Both the position numbers and the translations under genes were made by a program. The notes beneath the pieces are model-generated. The model made no database searches and had not been told where the DNA came from. It was given only the letters and a program-made list of their open reading frames with translations. Below are positions 8,358 to 17,328 of a DNA stretch of 64,000 nt, in pieces. Positions within the stretch are counted from its first letter, which is position 1. Every line of letters begins with the position of its first letter. The stretch is from positions 51,036 to 115,035 of the forward strand of contig CAKUAI010000014.1 in NCBI GenBank assembly GCA_934636245.1, in the 5' to 3' direction. Source of the DNA: an uncultured Coriobacteriales bacterium. GTDB lineage: Bacteria > Actinomycetota > Coriobacteriia > Coriobacteriales > UMGS124.

Positions 8358-10415
8358 TTACGCAGTGGCGAGAGCGATGTTCACGGCGTCGAAGATGGCC
8401 TTGGAGGTGACAGTGGCGCCGGAGACGCCGTCGACACCCTCGGTACCGTTGGCGGCCACGATGGCGGCAGGCAGCTGCTCGATGGCCTTGGAGCCGATGC
8501 CCTGAGTCTCGGAGTTCTCGCCGACCTCGACGGCAGTAATCTTGCCGCCTTCAACGGTCACCGTGACGGGCACGTTGCCGCCAATGCCCTTGCCAGCGCC
8601 CTCGTAGGTGCCGTCGGCAACGGTCGAGACATCGGTCTTAGTCGCAGCGGCCTCAGCCTGAGCGGCGGCCTCGGGGTCGACGTAGTTCACATCGCCCTTG
8701 GTGACGTTGGACAGGTCGTAGCCGGCGAGCTCGGCAACGTGACGGGCAACGTGGCGACCAAACGTCACAGTGCGGCCGCAGGCGCAGGCCACGATGTACT
8801 CGGGATAGTTGTTGGCAAAGAGGCTGCCCGAGCAGTCGCCAGCGGCGTACAGACCGTCGATGACCTGGTCGTTCACGTCGAGGACCTGCATCTCCTCGTT
8901 GATGCGCAGGCCGTCGGTCGTCGTCAGGAAGCTGCCACCATACCAAGCACCGAAGAACGGCGGGGTGCGCAGCTCGGAGAGACGGTAGGCCTCCTTGCCG
9001 AACTCGTCATCTTCCTGGGCGTCGAACATCTCGTTGTAGTGGTCGCACGTGGCCAGGAAGGTCTCCTTGACCTCGCCTTCAAAGCCTAGTTTGTCGGCAA
9101 GCTCGTCGAGGGTATCGGCCATGAAGATGGTGCCCTCCTCGATCTTGTCGGCGAAGAACTCCTCGAGCGTGATGTCGGGCTTGGCGGCCAGCTGCTGCTG
9201 AATCTGACGCGAGCAGCCGATGGTGTTGAAGCGCTTGATGTCCTCGCGGGCGTTGTTGTCGAACACCTGGCAGAAGACACCGCCCGGCTTCTCGGCAACG
9301 GTGTTGAGGTCGAAGTCGTACGGCGTGGACTCGTTGCCGTAGCGGCGGCCGTCGCGGGCAACCTTGAGGAAGGGCTGGGAACCGATGTTGTACTGCTTGC
9401 CCTGGCCAGCAAATGCACCCGTGCCATCGGTGGACACGTAACCGGCATCCTCGCCAGGCTTCACGAGGCCGCGGTTGAAGAGCATGGGCGCGGGGTCCTC
9501 GTCTTTCTGGGCACCGAGCCACATAGCAGCCTTGATGCCGTCACCCGTGTCGTTGGTGTTGTAGTACACAAGCGTGACGACGCGGTCGATGATAGGAGCA
9601 AGAGACTTGCACATGGCGGGGTTGGCGGGATAGCCGCCCGTAGCCAGAAGCACGCCAGCGCTGGCGTTGATGCGCACGTAGCCGTCGGCAGTCTGGAAGA
9701 TACCGCCCGTCACGCGGCCAGCCTCGTCCTGCTCGAGCTTGACGAGGGACGTCTCGTAGCTCACGTTGTAACCGAGCGAGTTGATGTAGCGCTCGAAAAT
9801 CTCGTTACGAACGAGACGGTTGCCCTCGGCGTCCTTGCCGGAATAGTAGTGCTCGGTGTAGGGGATGTAGTAGCAGGTGCCGCCCGTGGGGTCCTGGTTG
9901 TCGGCATCGAGGGCACAAGTCATACCGGCCTCGACCAGCAGCTCGTCGAGCCAGTCGATCATGCTGGCACTCTCGTCAATCCAGACCTTCCAAACGCGGG
10001 GGTCGCACTTGCCGGAAGCATAGCGAACGAGCTCGTTGAGAAGCTTGCCCTTGTCGTCGGAAACGCCGGCGGCCTCGCAGTACTTGGAGTTGACGGCGCC
10101 GAGCCAGTGACGCGTGTCGCCCACAATGGAGCCCTTCTCGGCAACGATGAAGTCCATGCCGAGCTCGGCAGCAGAAGCAGCGGCGGCCATACCGGCGTTG
10201 CCGGCACCTACGATGAGCAGTTCGCACTCGCGGGTCTCGACAATATCGGACTCAGCGATCTCGGGAGCGGTGCCGAGCCAGTCCTCGGAGCTGCGCTCGG
10301 GAGCCTTTGCCTGGGCCTGCTGGGGAGCAGCGGCAAGAGTAAGGCTGTTTGCGGCGGCAACGGCTGCAGATGCGGCGGCACCAGCGGTGAGAAGCGAACG
10401 GCGGGTCATTTCCAT
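8358..10415 (-). CDS. Tat-exported FAD reductase 2 with C-terminal FMN-binding domain
   Basis: This 685-residue protein has a Tat signal at residues 1-36 (TRRSLL). The mature start carries the motif WLGTAPEI. The FAD Rossmann motif is GAGNAG (70-75), and the active-site half ends in GLYAAGDCSGSLFANNYPE. A final ~85-residue FMN_bind domain ends with SGAT at 665-668, where FMN would be joined covalently to Thr668. The layout resembles urocanate- or acrylate-type reductases in which the attached FMN relays electrons to FAD. The ATG at 10415 follows AAAGGAG. It is the only reductase here with its own FMN domain. It is divergent from LuxR 2. The acceptor is unknown. Confidence 0.92.
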   Translation of the reverse strand: MEMTRRSLLTAGAAASAAVAAANSLTLAAAPQQAQAKAPERSSEDWLGTAPEIAESDIVETRECELLIVGAGNAGMAAAASAAELGMDFIVAEKGSIVGDTRHWLGAVNSKYCEAAGVSDDKGKLLNELVRYASGKCDPRVWKVWIDESASMIDWLDELLVEAGMTCALDADNQDPTGGTCYYIPYTEHYYSGKDAEGNRLVRNEIFERYINSLGYNVSYETSLVKLEQDEAGRVTGGIFQTADGYVRINASAGVLLATGGYPANPAMCKSLAPIIDRVVTLVYYNTNDTGDGIKAAMWLGAQKDEDPAPMLFNRGLVKPGEDAGYVSTDGTGAFAGQGKQYNIGSQPFLKVARDGRRYGNESTPYDFDLNTVAEKPGGVFCQVFDNNAREDIKRFNTIGCSRQIQQQLAAKPDITLEEFFADKIEEGTIFMADTLDELADKLGFEGEVKETFLATCDHYNEMFDAQEDDEFGKEAYRLSELRTPPFFGAWYGGSFLTTTDGLRINEEMQVLDVNDQVIDGLYAAGDCSGSLFANNYPEYIVACACGRTVTFGRHVARHVAELAGYDLSNVTKGDVNYVDPEAAAQAEAAATKTDVSTVADGTYEGAGKGIGGNVPVTVTVEGGKITAVEVGENSETQGIGSKAIEQLPAAIVAANGTEGVDGVSGATVTSKAIFDAVNIALATA

Positions 10416-10680
10416 GGGTAGTACTCCTTTGCTCGATACGTGCCTGGGTTACGTGACAGTACTTGCAACGCTTGGACGACGAACTCTGTCAATGGGTGTG
10501 GGGCGTAACGCCCCGCGTGCCCCTTGGACAACGCACACTTTGCTCCAGAATCGCCTAAAGCACCTCGCACCAGCAGGTCGAACTTATCTACCAGGTCTTT
10601 TGTTGTTTCTCAGCCTCGATTTTTCACGCCTCATACCGTCCTCACCCTCGTGGGTCGATTTTGCGCGACCTGGCATTTTG

Positions 10681-10710
10681 TTGATTCAGGCTGTCAAGCG
10701 CTGATACACT
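10681..10710 (+). promoter_or_regulatory. Predicted sigma-70-type promoter of LuxR 2
   Basis: TTGATT (10681-10686) and TACACT (10705-10710) are separated by 18 bp, which predicts transcription from about 10717. That is just where a structured leader begins. Confidence 0.55.
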
Positions 10711-10712
10711 GA

Positions 10713-10823
10713 CTGGTGCGCATCAAAGAAAGGCAGGCATTCGGGCCTGGGGCAACTTCCGACGTCAAGGCCGGAAGTAGTTCGCGACCAGCTTGAGTGG
10801 CGCGCATTCAAGCATGGGGGAAC
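10713..10823 (+). ncRNA. Structured 5' leader, possible riboswitch-like element
   Basis: The transcript upstream of LuxR 2 can fold as a closing stem (CTGGTGCGC near 10713 with GCGACCAG near 10790) enclosing two hairpins. These are CAGGC/GCCTG (about 10732-10748) and ACTTCCG/CGGAAGT (10755-10778). A further hairpin, GCTTGA/TCAAGC, lies just after. This three-way junction plus an expression-platform-like hairpin before the ribosome binding site suggests a regulatory RNA. It matches no class I can name. Confidence 0.35.
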
Positions 10824-10838
10824 CAAGGAAGGCACGCA

Positions 10839-12302
10839 ATGAGCGAGACGACATCGCAGGGCTGCTCGCCCGACAAAACTAGCGCCCGTGCGTCTCGCAC
10901 GGCCTGGCTTGCCGCAGCATGCGCCGTCGGCGTCTATCAGCTCAGCATCACGCTTCTCAACATGTCGGTCTTTCCGCTCTTCAAGCCCGTGTTCTTGGAA
11001 GCCCGCGACGTGGGCACGCTATCCGCAGCCGCCTTGGCGCTTGCACTGTACGCAATTTTGAGCAAGCATCCCCAATTCTGCCGACCGCGCACCTGGATGG
11101 GCATTGCAGCGGGCTGCTACCTTATCGGTGCGCCATCAATACTTTTGGGAATCTGGCTCACAAATCCCGTGTTGCTCACCGTTGGCATGCTGTTACGCTC
11201 AGTAGCCTCAACCTGGTTCGGCACTACCATTCTCCTTCAGCTTACAAGCCTCGCCATAGGGCAGGGCGTGCGCAGCACTTTCGCGGCCCTATGTACCGGC
11301 TGGGCTTTGAGTTATGCGCTCGAGCTCCTGGTGACAGCCCTTCCCCTCACGGTGCACTTGGCGGTTTTTTTCGCGGCGGGCTTTATCATCATGATGCTCA
11401 CGTATCGACCCTCTTCCATGCTTGTGAGCGACATGGCGCAGGCCGCCCCTATCGCAGAACTACGCGTCACGAACCCGCGCTCGTTCTTGCCGGTCGGCAA
11501 TGCCCTCTTCGTGACGCTCATCCTGCTCAAGGCCTCTTTCGGCTTTGCCATGACGTTCTCAAGCGTCAACGCCACGCCTCAAACCACCATACTGGCATGT
11601 ATTCCGGCCCTACTCATTGCCTGCGCCCTACTCGCATGCAATCGCGTGGGGCTCGACGCGCTCTACAAAGCCGCAATGCTGTGCGTGTTGGCGGGCTTTT
11701 TGCTGGTAAATCCCCTGATTGACTCACTGATGGGCCTGCCGGCAATGTCAAACGTGATGCTGCGCGCAGGATCGGACCTCACGCGTATGCTCGTCTTTAT
11801 GATTGTCGCGAACTTGGGCGCGCGCAACCCCATGGCCGCGACGGGCGTCGCCCTCTTTGTGGGCGGTGCCAACTCCTTGGGTAGCGTTGCCGGAGCCCAG
11901 CTCGGCCTGCTCGCCAACGACGCGCTCGCACGTGATCCCGCGCTCTTTGCGCTGCTTCTTGCCGTAATCGTGTTCGCTTTCGTCGCCTTTAACGTGCTTG
12001 CACCCGACGTCTTCAACTTCGACAAGACCGTACGCGAAGTGGAGGCAGTGCGCCCCGTGAAGCAAATCGAGCAGGTAGACGCCCTTGCTCAAGCGTGCAA
12101 GACGGCGGCTGCCGTATACGCGTTAACCCCGCGCGAGGCTGAGGCGCTCGAACTTCTCGCCCACGGGCGCAACACGGCCGCCATCCAGGAACGCATGGTC
12201 GTATCGCGCTCCACCGCCAAGACGCACGTGCGCAACGTCTACGCCAAGCTCGACGTGCATTCTCAACAAGACTTGATTAACCTGGTAGAAGGGTTGAAAT
12301 AA
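10839..12302 (+). CDS. Membrane LuxR-type regulator 2
   Basis: This 487-residue protein has a polytopic hydrophobic N-terminal ~390 residues and a C-terminal LuxR DNA-binding domain (LTPREAEALELLAHGRN, then VVSRSTAKTHVRNVYAKLD). The ATG at 10839 (MSETTSQ) has AGGAAGG at good spacing; an upstream GTG at 10797 would start inside the leader hairpin. It is divergent from reductase 2, which it probably controls. The ung gene begins three bases after its stop, so ung may be co-transcribed. Confidence 0.88.
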   Translation: MSETTSQGCSPDKTSARASRTAWLAAACAVGVYQLSITLLNMSVFPLFKPVFLEARDVGTLSAAALALALYAILSKHPQFCRPRTWMGIAAGCYLIGAPSILLGIWLTNPVLLTVGMLLRSVASTWFGTTILLQLTSLAIGQGVRSTFAALCTGWALSYALELLVTALPLTVHLAVFFAAGFIIMMLTYRPSSMLVSDMAQAAPIAELRVTNPRSFLPVGNALFVTLILLKASFGFAMTFSSVNATPQTTILACIPALLIACALLACNRVGLDALYKAAMLCVLAGFLLVNPLIDSLMGLPAMSNVMLRAGSDLTRMLVFMIVANLGARNPMAATGVALFVGGANSLGSVAGAQLGLLANDALARDPALFALLLAVIVFAFVAFNVLAPDVFNFDKTVREVEAVRPVKQIEQVDALAQACKTAAAVYALTPREAEALELLAHGRNTAAIQERMVVSRSTAKTHVRNVYAKLDVHSQQDLINLVEGLK

Positions 12303-12304
12303 CC

Positions 12305-13027
12305 GTGAGGAACCTGAACAACGTCAACCTGTGGCTCGACGGCGCCCCGCAGGAGGTGCGCGCAGCTTGCGAGCGCCTCATGGGCGAGGTCGCGGCGATG
12401 CGCGGCACGCAGACCATCTACCCGGCGCAAGACGACATCCTCAACGCCCTGGCCTACACGGCGCCCGGCGATGTGCGCGCCGTCATTCTCGGACAAGATC
12501 CCTACCACGAGCCCGGACAGGCCATGGGGCTTTCGTTCTCCGTGCCGCGGGGACAGAAGCTCCCGCCGAGCCTGCGCAACATATATAAGGAGATGGCCGC
12601 CGACCTGGGATGCGAGGCACCAAAATCCGGCGACCTTACCAGGTGGGCTGAACAGGGCGTTTTGCTGCTCAACACGACACTCACCGTGACGGAGCACGCC
12701 GCCAACTCCCACAGCAAGCTTGGCTGGCAGGTGTTGACGCACTACCTGATTGAGAAGTGCTTCACGCTGCCGCAGCCCGTGGTGTTCCTGGCCTGGGGCC
12801 GCTTCGCCGTGGGTTTGGTGGAAGAGGCGCGCTCACATGCTGGCGTCGCAGGAGCGGCAACGCTTGCCAACAAGTTCGTTCTGGCCTCCACGCACCCCTC
12901 GCCGCTTTCTGCGAGCAGGTCGAGCGCCGGGCTGCCGGCGTTTCTCGGATCGCGCCCGTTCTCGCAGGCAAACGAGCTGCTGGAAGGCGCGGGAGCGCAG
13001 GCAATCGAGTGGGAGCGTGCGGGTTAG
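12305..13027 (+). CDS. ung: Uracil-DNA glycosylase, family 1
   Basis: This 240-residue base-excision repair enzyme removes uracil from DNA. The water-activating motif GQDPYH is at 63-68, followed by GQAMGLSFSVP. The uracil-contacting segment LLLNTTLTV and the DNA-intercalation motif HPSPLSA near the C terminus are present, so all family-1 signatures are intact. The start is a GTG at 12305 with GAAGGG 11 bases upstream. It is apparently translated right after LuxR 2 (2-bp gap), an odd operon partner for a regulator. Confidence 0.95.
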   Translation: MRNLNNVNLWLDGAPQEVRAACERLMGEVAAMRGTQTIYPAQDDILNALAYTAPGDVRAVILGQDPYHEPGQAMGLSFSVPRGQKLPPSLRNIYKEMAADLGCEAPKSGDLTRWAEQGVLLLNTTLTVTEHAANSHSKLGWQVLTHYLIEKCFTLPQPVVFLAWGRFAVGLVEEARSHAGVAGAATLANKFVLASTHPSPLSASRSSAGLPAFLGSRPFSQANELLEGAGAQAIEWERAG

Positions 13028-13139
13028 CAAGCGCGTGCGATGCAGCCCAGGCCCTCAGCCGCGCTTGAACGCACGCGTGCACGGGCCGCAGGCATGGCAA
13101 GGCAAAGGCGCTTGGCCACCCCAGGCCCAAAACCGGCCC

Positions 13140-13832
13140 TCAGCTGCGCTTAAGCTGCGCGGGCACGATGCAGTCGTAGCGCACGGCCTTGCCCTCGATG
13201 GAATGGCTCGGCTTGATGCCGGCCAGATGTGGCGCCTTGGGTGGGCGCTTGACAACCACCTTGCGCGGGCACACGCTCAGCGCAGCCGCCATGAGCTCTT
13301 CCTCGTTTGCGCAGGGGCATTCGAGATGGTGCAGGAGCTGGAACTTCTTCTTCACGGCGGCCGACTTCTGCCGCGCGGGGAACATGGGGTCAAGGTACAC
13401 GACATCCGGACGCCGCTCGTCACCTTGCGCGATGCGCCCAAGCTCGGCCACGCTGTCTACCTGGCGAAGGTGCATGCGCGCAACGATGGATGCGAGGCGA
13501 TCGTCTTGGGCGGCGCGGGAAAGGGCGTCCTCGAGCAGCGCCGCAATCACGGGATTTGCCTCGCAGAGCACGACATCGAAGCCGGCCGCAGCCAGCAGAA
13601 AGGAGTCCTCCCCTAGCCCGGCGGTCGCATCGAAGACACGCGCAGCAGGCTGCCCTTTTATCCGGGCGACCTTCACAAGCAACTCGCCCGACAACCTGTC
13701 GGGCCGGATGCGCGACAACATGGTGGCAAAATCGGCGCACAGCTCCATACCGTCCCCAGCTAGCACAAGGCCGCACTCTTCGCGGCACAGCTCGAGCCCC
13801 GCCGCCCGCGCCATCTCCTCTGCCTGGGTCAT
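13140..13832 (-). CDS. rsmJ: RsmJ-like 16S rRNA guanine-N2 methyltransferase
   Basis: This 230-residue protein is an S-adenosylmethionine-dependent class I methyltransferase. The SAM-binding motif is DATAGLGEDSFLLAAAG, and the segment YLDPMFPARQKSAAVKKK matches the YLDPMFP-x-R-x-KSA-x-VKK signature of RsmJ (formerly DUF548), which methylates G1516 of 16S rRNA in E. coli. The ATG at 13832 (MTQAEEM) is preceded by GGAGGG; longer in-frame starts lack homology. It ends convergent with ung. It is somewhat shorter than proteobacterial RsmJ. Confidence 0.85.
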   Translation of the reverse strand: MTQAEEMARAAGLELCREECGLVLAGDGMELCADFATMLSRIRPDRLSGELLVKVARIKGQPAARVFDATAGLGEDSFLLAAAGFDVVLCEANPVIAALLEDALSRAAQDDRLASIVARMHLRQVDSVAELGRIAQGDERRPDVVYLDPMFPARQKSAAVKKKFQLLHHLECPCANEEELMAAALSVCPRKVVVKRPPKAPHLAGIKPSHSIEGKAVRYDCIVPAQLKRS

Positions 13833-13973
13833 GCCCCCGCCCTCCATCCTACGAGCCATCAAAAACCGCCCGCAGTAATGGTAGACCCCATGCGAGCACG
13901 TGCCTTCAGGCACCAATTGCCCGCGTATTGTACCCCATGGAGTGGGGCGCCGCACCGCTTGGCCCCTCGACCT

Positions 13974-14888
13974 TTAACACCCAGCAGTCTCCAAGCCCAG
14001 GGGCTCCACGCGCTCGGTGATCTTGGTAAAGTCGCCGCTTGCCTGGATGTATGTGTCCCAATCGGACGTGTTGACGCTGCGCACGCCGCCGAACTCCGTG
14101 ACGGCACCGAGGCCAAACCCCAGGCACGCGAAGTCCTCACCCCTCTGCGGCAAGGCCCACACGGGGTCCTCGTCACCAGGGCGGGCAAAGCGCAGCGGGG
14201 CATACTCGCAAAAGCCGGCCTGCGTCAGAACCTCGCGCGCCTCCCCAAGTTGCGCGGCCTGCAGATCCTGCGATGCAGCGGCCACGCCCGGCCCACACCA
14301 GCGCTCGAGAATGAGATGCGCGGCTGGCATACGCGTAAACTGCACCACCGACCTGCGGAAAGCCCTGGTATCCGGCGCATCGAAGCCATACGCGAGCACC
14401 ATGCCGAGCGATTTGTTGGCATAGGCATGGAGGAAGTCATCCACCACATAGCCGAGATCCTGCAAGGCGTCGGCATGGTTGAGTCGGCAGAAGTCAGCGT
14501 TGTCGAGAGCGAGCAGCTCGAAATCGAACCTTGTCACGCCAGCGCGGCGCAGATAGGGCATGCTGGCACCGCTGATGTTGCAGATGGACGCACGGCAACT
14601 CATGGGTGTGCCGGGTGCCACATGCAGGGTCTCGCGCAGAGTCCGGCCCATGGCCCAGAGCTCCTCGGCCGGCGCGTTCGTTGCAATGCCGCCCCCCAGG
14701 TGCACGCCCACGACCTCGCAGTCGTCGAACTCGTCGACGTTTGCCGCGATCTCAGCACGCAAGGCCCGCAGGTACTCGGTTGCCCTTTGCGAATCCCAGC
14801 CTACGATATGCTCGCGCTCCGCTTGTCCACGGCGCTCCAACGCAAAAGGAAGAGCCAGCTCGACAATCGCCTGCTTCTTCTCGCCCAT
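13974..14888 (-). CDS. HemW/HemN-like protein lacking the radical-SAM cysteines
   Basis: This 304-residue protein resembles the barrel of coproporphyrinogen-dehydrogenase-like radical SAM proteins. The segments VVGVHLGGGIATNAPAEELW, RRAGVTRFDFELLALDN, DALQDLGYVVDDF and FGLGAVTEFGGVRSVN match family positions. The N-terminal CxxxCxxC cluster motif normally found just after the first strand is absent: the chain goes from IVELALPF straight into a charged helix. It is therefore unlikely to do radical SAM chemistry and may bind heme or act as a pseudoenzyme. The start ATG is at 14888; no homologous cysteine-containing extension is visible upstream. No operon partner is evident. Confidence 0.6.
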   Translation of the reverse strand: MGEKKQAIVELALPFALERRGQAEREHIVGWDSQRATEYLRALRAEIAANVDEFDDCEVVGVHLGGGIATNAPAEELWAMGRTLRETLHVAPGTPMSCRASICNISGASMPYLRRAGVTRFDFELLALDNADFCRLNHADALQDLGYVVDDFLHAYANKSLGMVLAYGFDAPDTRAFRRSVVQFTRMPAAHLILERWCGPGVAAASQDLQAAQLGEAREVLTQAGFCEYAPLRFARPGDEDPVWALPQRGEDFACLGFGLGAVTEFGGVRSVNTSDWDTYIQASGDFTKITERVEPLGLETAGC

Positions 14889-14958
14889 GTACCCTGCCCC
14901 ATCTCACCCGAACGACCGCTTCACCGACATTGTGACCCACTCGACCCGCCAAAACAAA

Positions 14959-14997
14959 CGCCGCCGCCCGTCCCAACAAAGCGAACGGACGGCGGCG
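14959..14997 (-). terminator. Terminator of reductase 3
   Basis: An imperfect GC-rich stem (about 14959-14973 with 14987-14997) is followed on the minus strand by TTTGTTTTGG, about 50 bases past the reductase 3 stop. Confidence 0.65.
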
Positions 14998-15049
14998 AGG
15001 ACACGGCGAGGCACCCCGGAGGCACCCCGCCGCGCAATCGGCGTCTTAC

Positions 15050-16960
15050 TTAGAGGCCCAGGGCCTTTGCGACGCACTCACCGGCGACATAACCGCTCGT
15101 CAGAGCGCTTGCGCAGGAGTTGCCGGCCGTAGGCGTGCAGTACTGGATGCCGATGCGCTGGCCGCAGGTGTTGCCGGCGGCGTACAGGCCCTCGATGGGG
15201 CTCTTGTCGCCATGAAGCACCTGGTAGTTGCCATCGGTGCACACGGCGGCGTGCTGGCACAGGCCACCGGAGGGGTTGCCGCCCGTCGTGGTGAAGTTGA
15301 AGAAGAAGGGCGCGTCCTTGATGGGCATGAGCAGCTGCGGATCGATGCCCCAGTCGGTGTCCTCGCCCGCCTCGCACATCTCGTTCCAGTGGGCGACCTC
15401 GGCCACGAAGTTCTCGGCAGCCTCGCCCTCGAGACCGGCGATCTCGGCGACCTCCTCGAGCGTGTCGGCGGCGTACATCGTGGTGTATTCCTTGCCGAAA
15501 CGGGAGAACGCGCGCACGGGGAAGCCGTCGGCGCCCGTCACGTAGGCGTCCATGTTCTCCCTGACCTCGTCGCACATGTAGTCGGAGCTGCGGTCCATGG
15601 TCTCATGGCCATAGCCCTGGTGCGTGAGGTACTCCTCCCAGTTGGAGTCGGTGACCTGCACCATCAGGAAGCCAGCGGGCAGCATGTCGAGGTAGCCGTC
15701 GGAGCCGTGCTTGATGAGGCACTCGTTGTAGAAGCGCTTGCCGTCGGCGCCGAAGCAAGGCCAGCAGCCGCCGAAAGCGAGGCCGGGCTTGCCGTTGATG
15801 CCTGCGGCCTGGCCGGCGCGGGGGCCGCCCTCCATGGTGCCGCCGGCCCACATGCACATCTTGATGCCGCTGCCGTCGCGACCCAGGCCACCGATGGAAC
15901 CGGTGTCGGTGCGGTCCTTGCCGAAGGACCAGGCAAGGTTGCGCATCTGGTCGGAGAGATCCAGGCGCATGTCGGGGTTGCCGCCGAAGTCGCCGGCGCA
16001 CACGATGACGGCCTTGGCATCAATCTCGTGGTACACGCCGTCAACGTCGCGCAGCAGGGCGCCCGTCACGGCGTCGTCGGTCTTGACGAGCTCGATGGCC
16101 TGGTAGCCCCAACGGATCTGGCCGCCCTTGTCCTCGAGCGCGGTGTGCAGCGAGCGGATGACATAGGGCCACATGTTGACGTTGGAATCGGCGTCGCGCC
16201 ACTGGGTCATGCCGATGAACGACTTCTGGCCGCAGTGCTCGCCGTTGAAGTTGGCGTTGCCCTTGTAGTTGGACGTCTTGGCGTAGTTGTCGATGAGGTC
16301 CTGAGGGATGTAGGTGCACATCCAGTCGAGCATCTCACCGGAACGCGTGGCATAGTCGCGCACGAGCTTCTGATGGGCATGGCCGCGGTACTGGCGCATG
16401 TACTCGTTGAAGATGTCCATCGTGTCGATCTCGGGCGTACCCTTGTCGAGGAACAGCTTGGAGTTGTAGCAGGCCATGTCGCAGGCGTACTCGTCGTACT
16501 CGTCGTAGGTCTGGGTCTCGGCGAGGATGACATTGGCACCCATCTCCTGAGCACGCAGGGCGGCCACGGTACCGGCGTTACCAGCGCCGATGACGAGAAC
16601 GTCGCACTCCTCGGCGTCGGCGACGTCGGTGATCTCGGGAGCGGTGCCGAGCCATGCGGGCACGTTGAGCATGAAGTCGGCAGGCGTGATGCCCAGCTCG
16701 TCGACCATACCGCCGGCAGCCAGCACGCCGTCGCCCTTGGAGATGATGAACTCCTCGGGGGTGGTGGGGGCGACCTTGTCGGGGTTCTCGCCATGGTTGT
16801 AGGTGGAGAACTGGCTCATGATGTCGTACGTGCCGGTGGCAGCGGGCGCCTCGTCGGCCTTGGCCACGTTGGCGGCCACCATGCCGGACAGGGAGGCGAC
16901 GCCCATGGTGCCGGCGGCGGCACCGGCGAGGAAGTCACGACGGGAGACGGTCTTGGACAT
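15050..16960 (-). CDS. Tat-exported FAD-dependent reductase 3
   Basis: This 636-residue secreted flavoprotein has a Tat signal (SRRDFL at 6-11, Ala-rich to about residue 35), then a ~70-residue linker. The WLGTAPEI motif comes next, followed by the Rossmann motif GAGNAG at 125-130. The C-terminal FAD segment is PIEGLYAAGNTCGQRIGIQY. It shares WLGTAPEI with reductase 2 but has no FMN or heme domain. The start at 16960 follows AAAGGAA. It is divergent from LuxR 3. It is longer than the minimal family members because of the N-terminal linker and an insertion around residues 330-420. The acceptor is unknown. Confidence 0.9.
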   Translation of the reverse strand: MSKTVSRRDFLAGAAAGTMGVASLSGMVAANVAKADEAPAATGTYDIMSQFSTYNHGENPDKVAPTTPEEFIISKGDGVLAAGGMVDELGITPADFMLNVPAWLGTAPEITDVADAEECDVLVIGAGNAGTVAALRAQEMGANVILAETQTYDEYDEYACDMACYNSKLFLDKGTPEIDTMDIFNEYMRQYRGHAHQKLVRDYATRSGEMLDWMCTYIPQDLIDNYAKTSNYKGNANFNGEHCGQKSFIGMTQWRDADSNVNMWPYVIRSLHTALEDKGGQIRWGYQAIELVKTDDAVTGALLRDVDGVYHEIDAKAVIVCAGDFGGNPDMRLDLSDQMRNLAWSFGKDRTDTGSIGGLGRDGSGIKMCMWAGGTMEGGPRAGQAAGINGKPGLAFGGCWPCFGADGKRFYNECLIKHGSDGYLDMLPAGFLMVQVTDSNWEEYLTHQGYGHETMDRSSDYMCDEVRENMDAYVTGADGFPVRAFSRFGKEYTTMYAADTLEEVAEIAGLEGEAAENFVAEVAHWNEMCEAGEDTDWGIDPQLLMPIKDAPFFFNFTTTGGNPSGGLCQHAAVCTDGNYQVLHGDKSPIEGLYAAGNTCGQRIGIQYCTPTAGNSCASALTSGYVAGECVAKALGL

Positions 16961-17328
16961 AGCGCAATTCCTTTCTCAGGTGGATGCGTACACCGCTCGC
17001 CCCTTGGCGGGCGGACAATTTGAGACCCTAAGCCGCAAACGACAGGCGCGCATCACCGCCAACGATGATTGGACGTGCGGAAATTGGAATGCCATTCCGG
17101 GTGAAGGTCTCACCAATTGCGGTGATGACAGGGTTGAACTGGTGTCTTGTCCAATACGGAGATTCTCGGTTCGCCAGGATGGCAGCATGGGACGAGACCT
17201 GCACCAAGGATGAGACAGGTTGTACCTTCCGCATGAGAGCTCTTTGTCTGTCGGGCAGCAACTGGCAAAATGTGCGACAATGCTGTGAGAGGGATGACAA
17301 GGCAGCCGAACAATACAAGGGAAGGCAC
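16961..17328. promoter_or_regulatory. Divergent regulatory region between reductase 3 and LuxR 3
   Basis: No gene is seen. A 13-bp palindrome, GGAATGCCATTCC (17086-17098), is the clearest candidate operator. No convincing -35/-10 pair was identified on either strand. Confidence 0.35.

Noticed and set aside
10740..10838. SRP RNA or known riboswitch class in the LuxR 2 leader
   Set aside because: The conserved SRP core and the consensus strings of TPP, SAM, FMN, cobalamin, c-di-GMP and glycine RNAs were looked for and not found; kept only as an unnamed structured leader.
15212..17023. 603-codon plus-strand open frame opposite reductase 3
   Set aside because: Antisense shadow with Gly/Val/His-biased composition and no recognisable domain.
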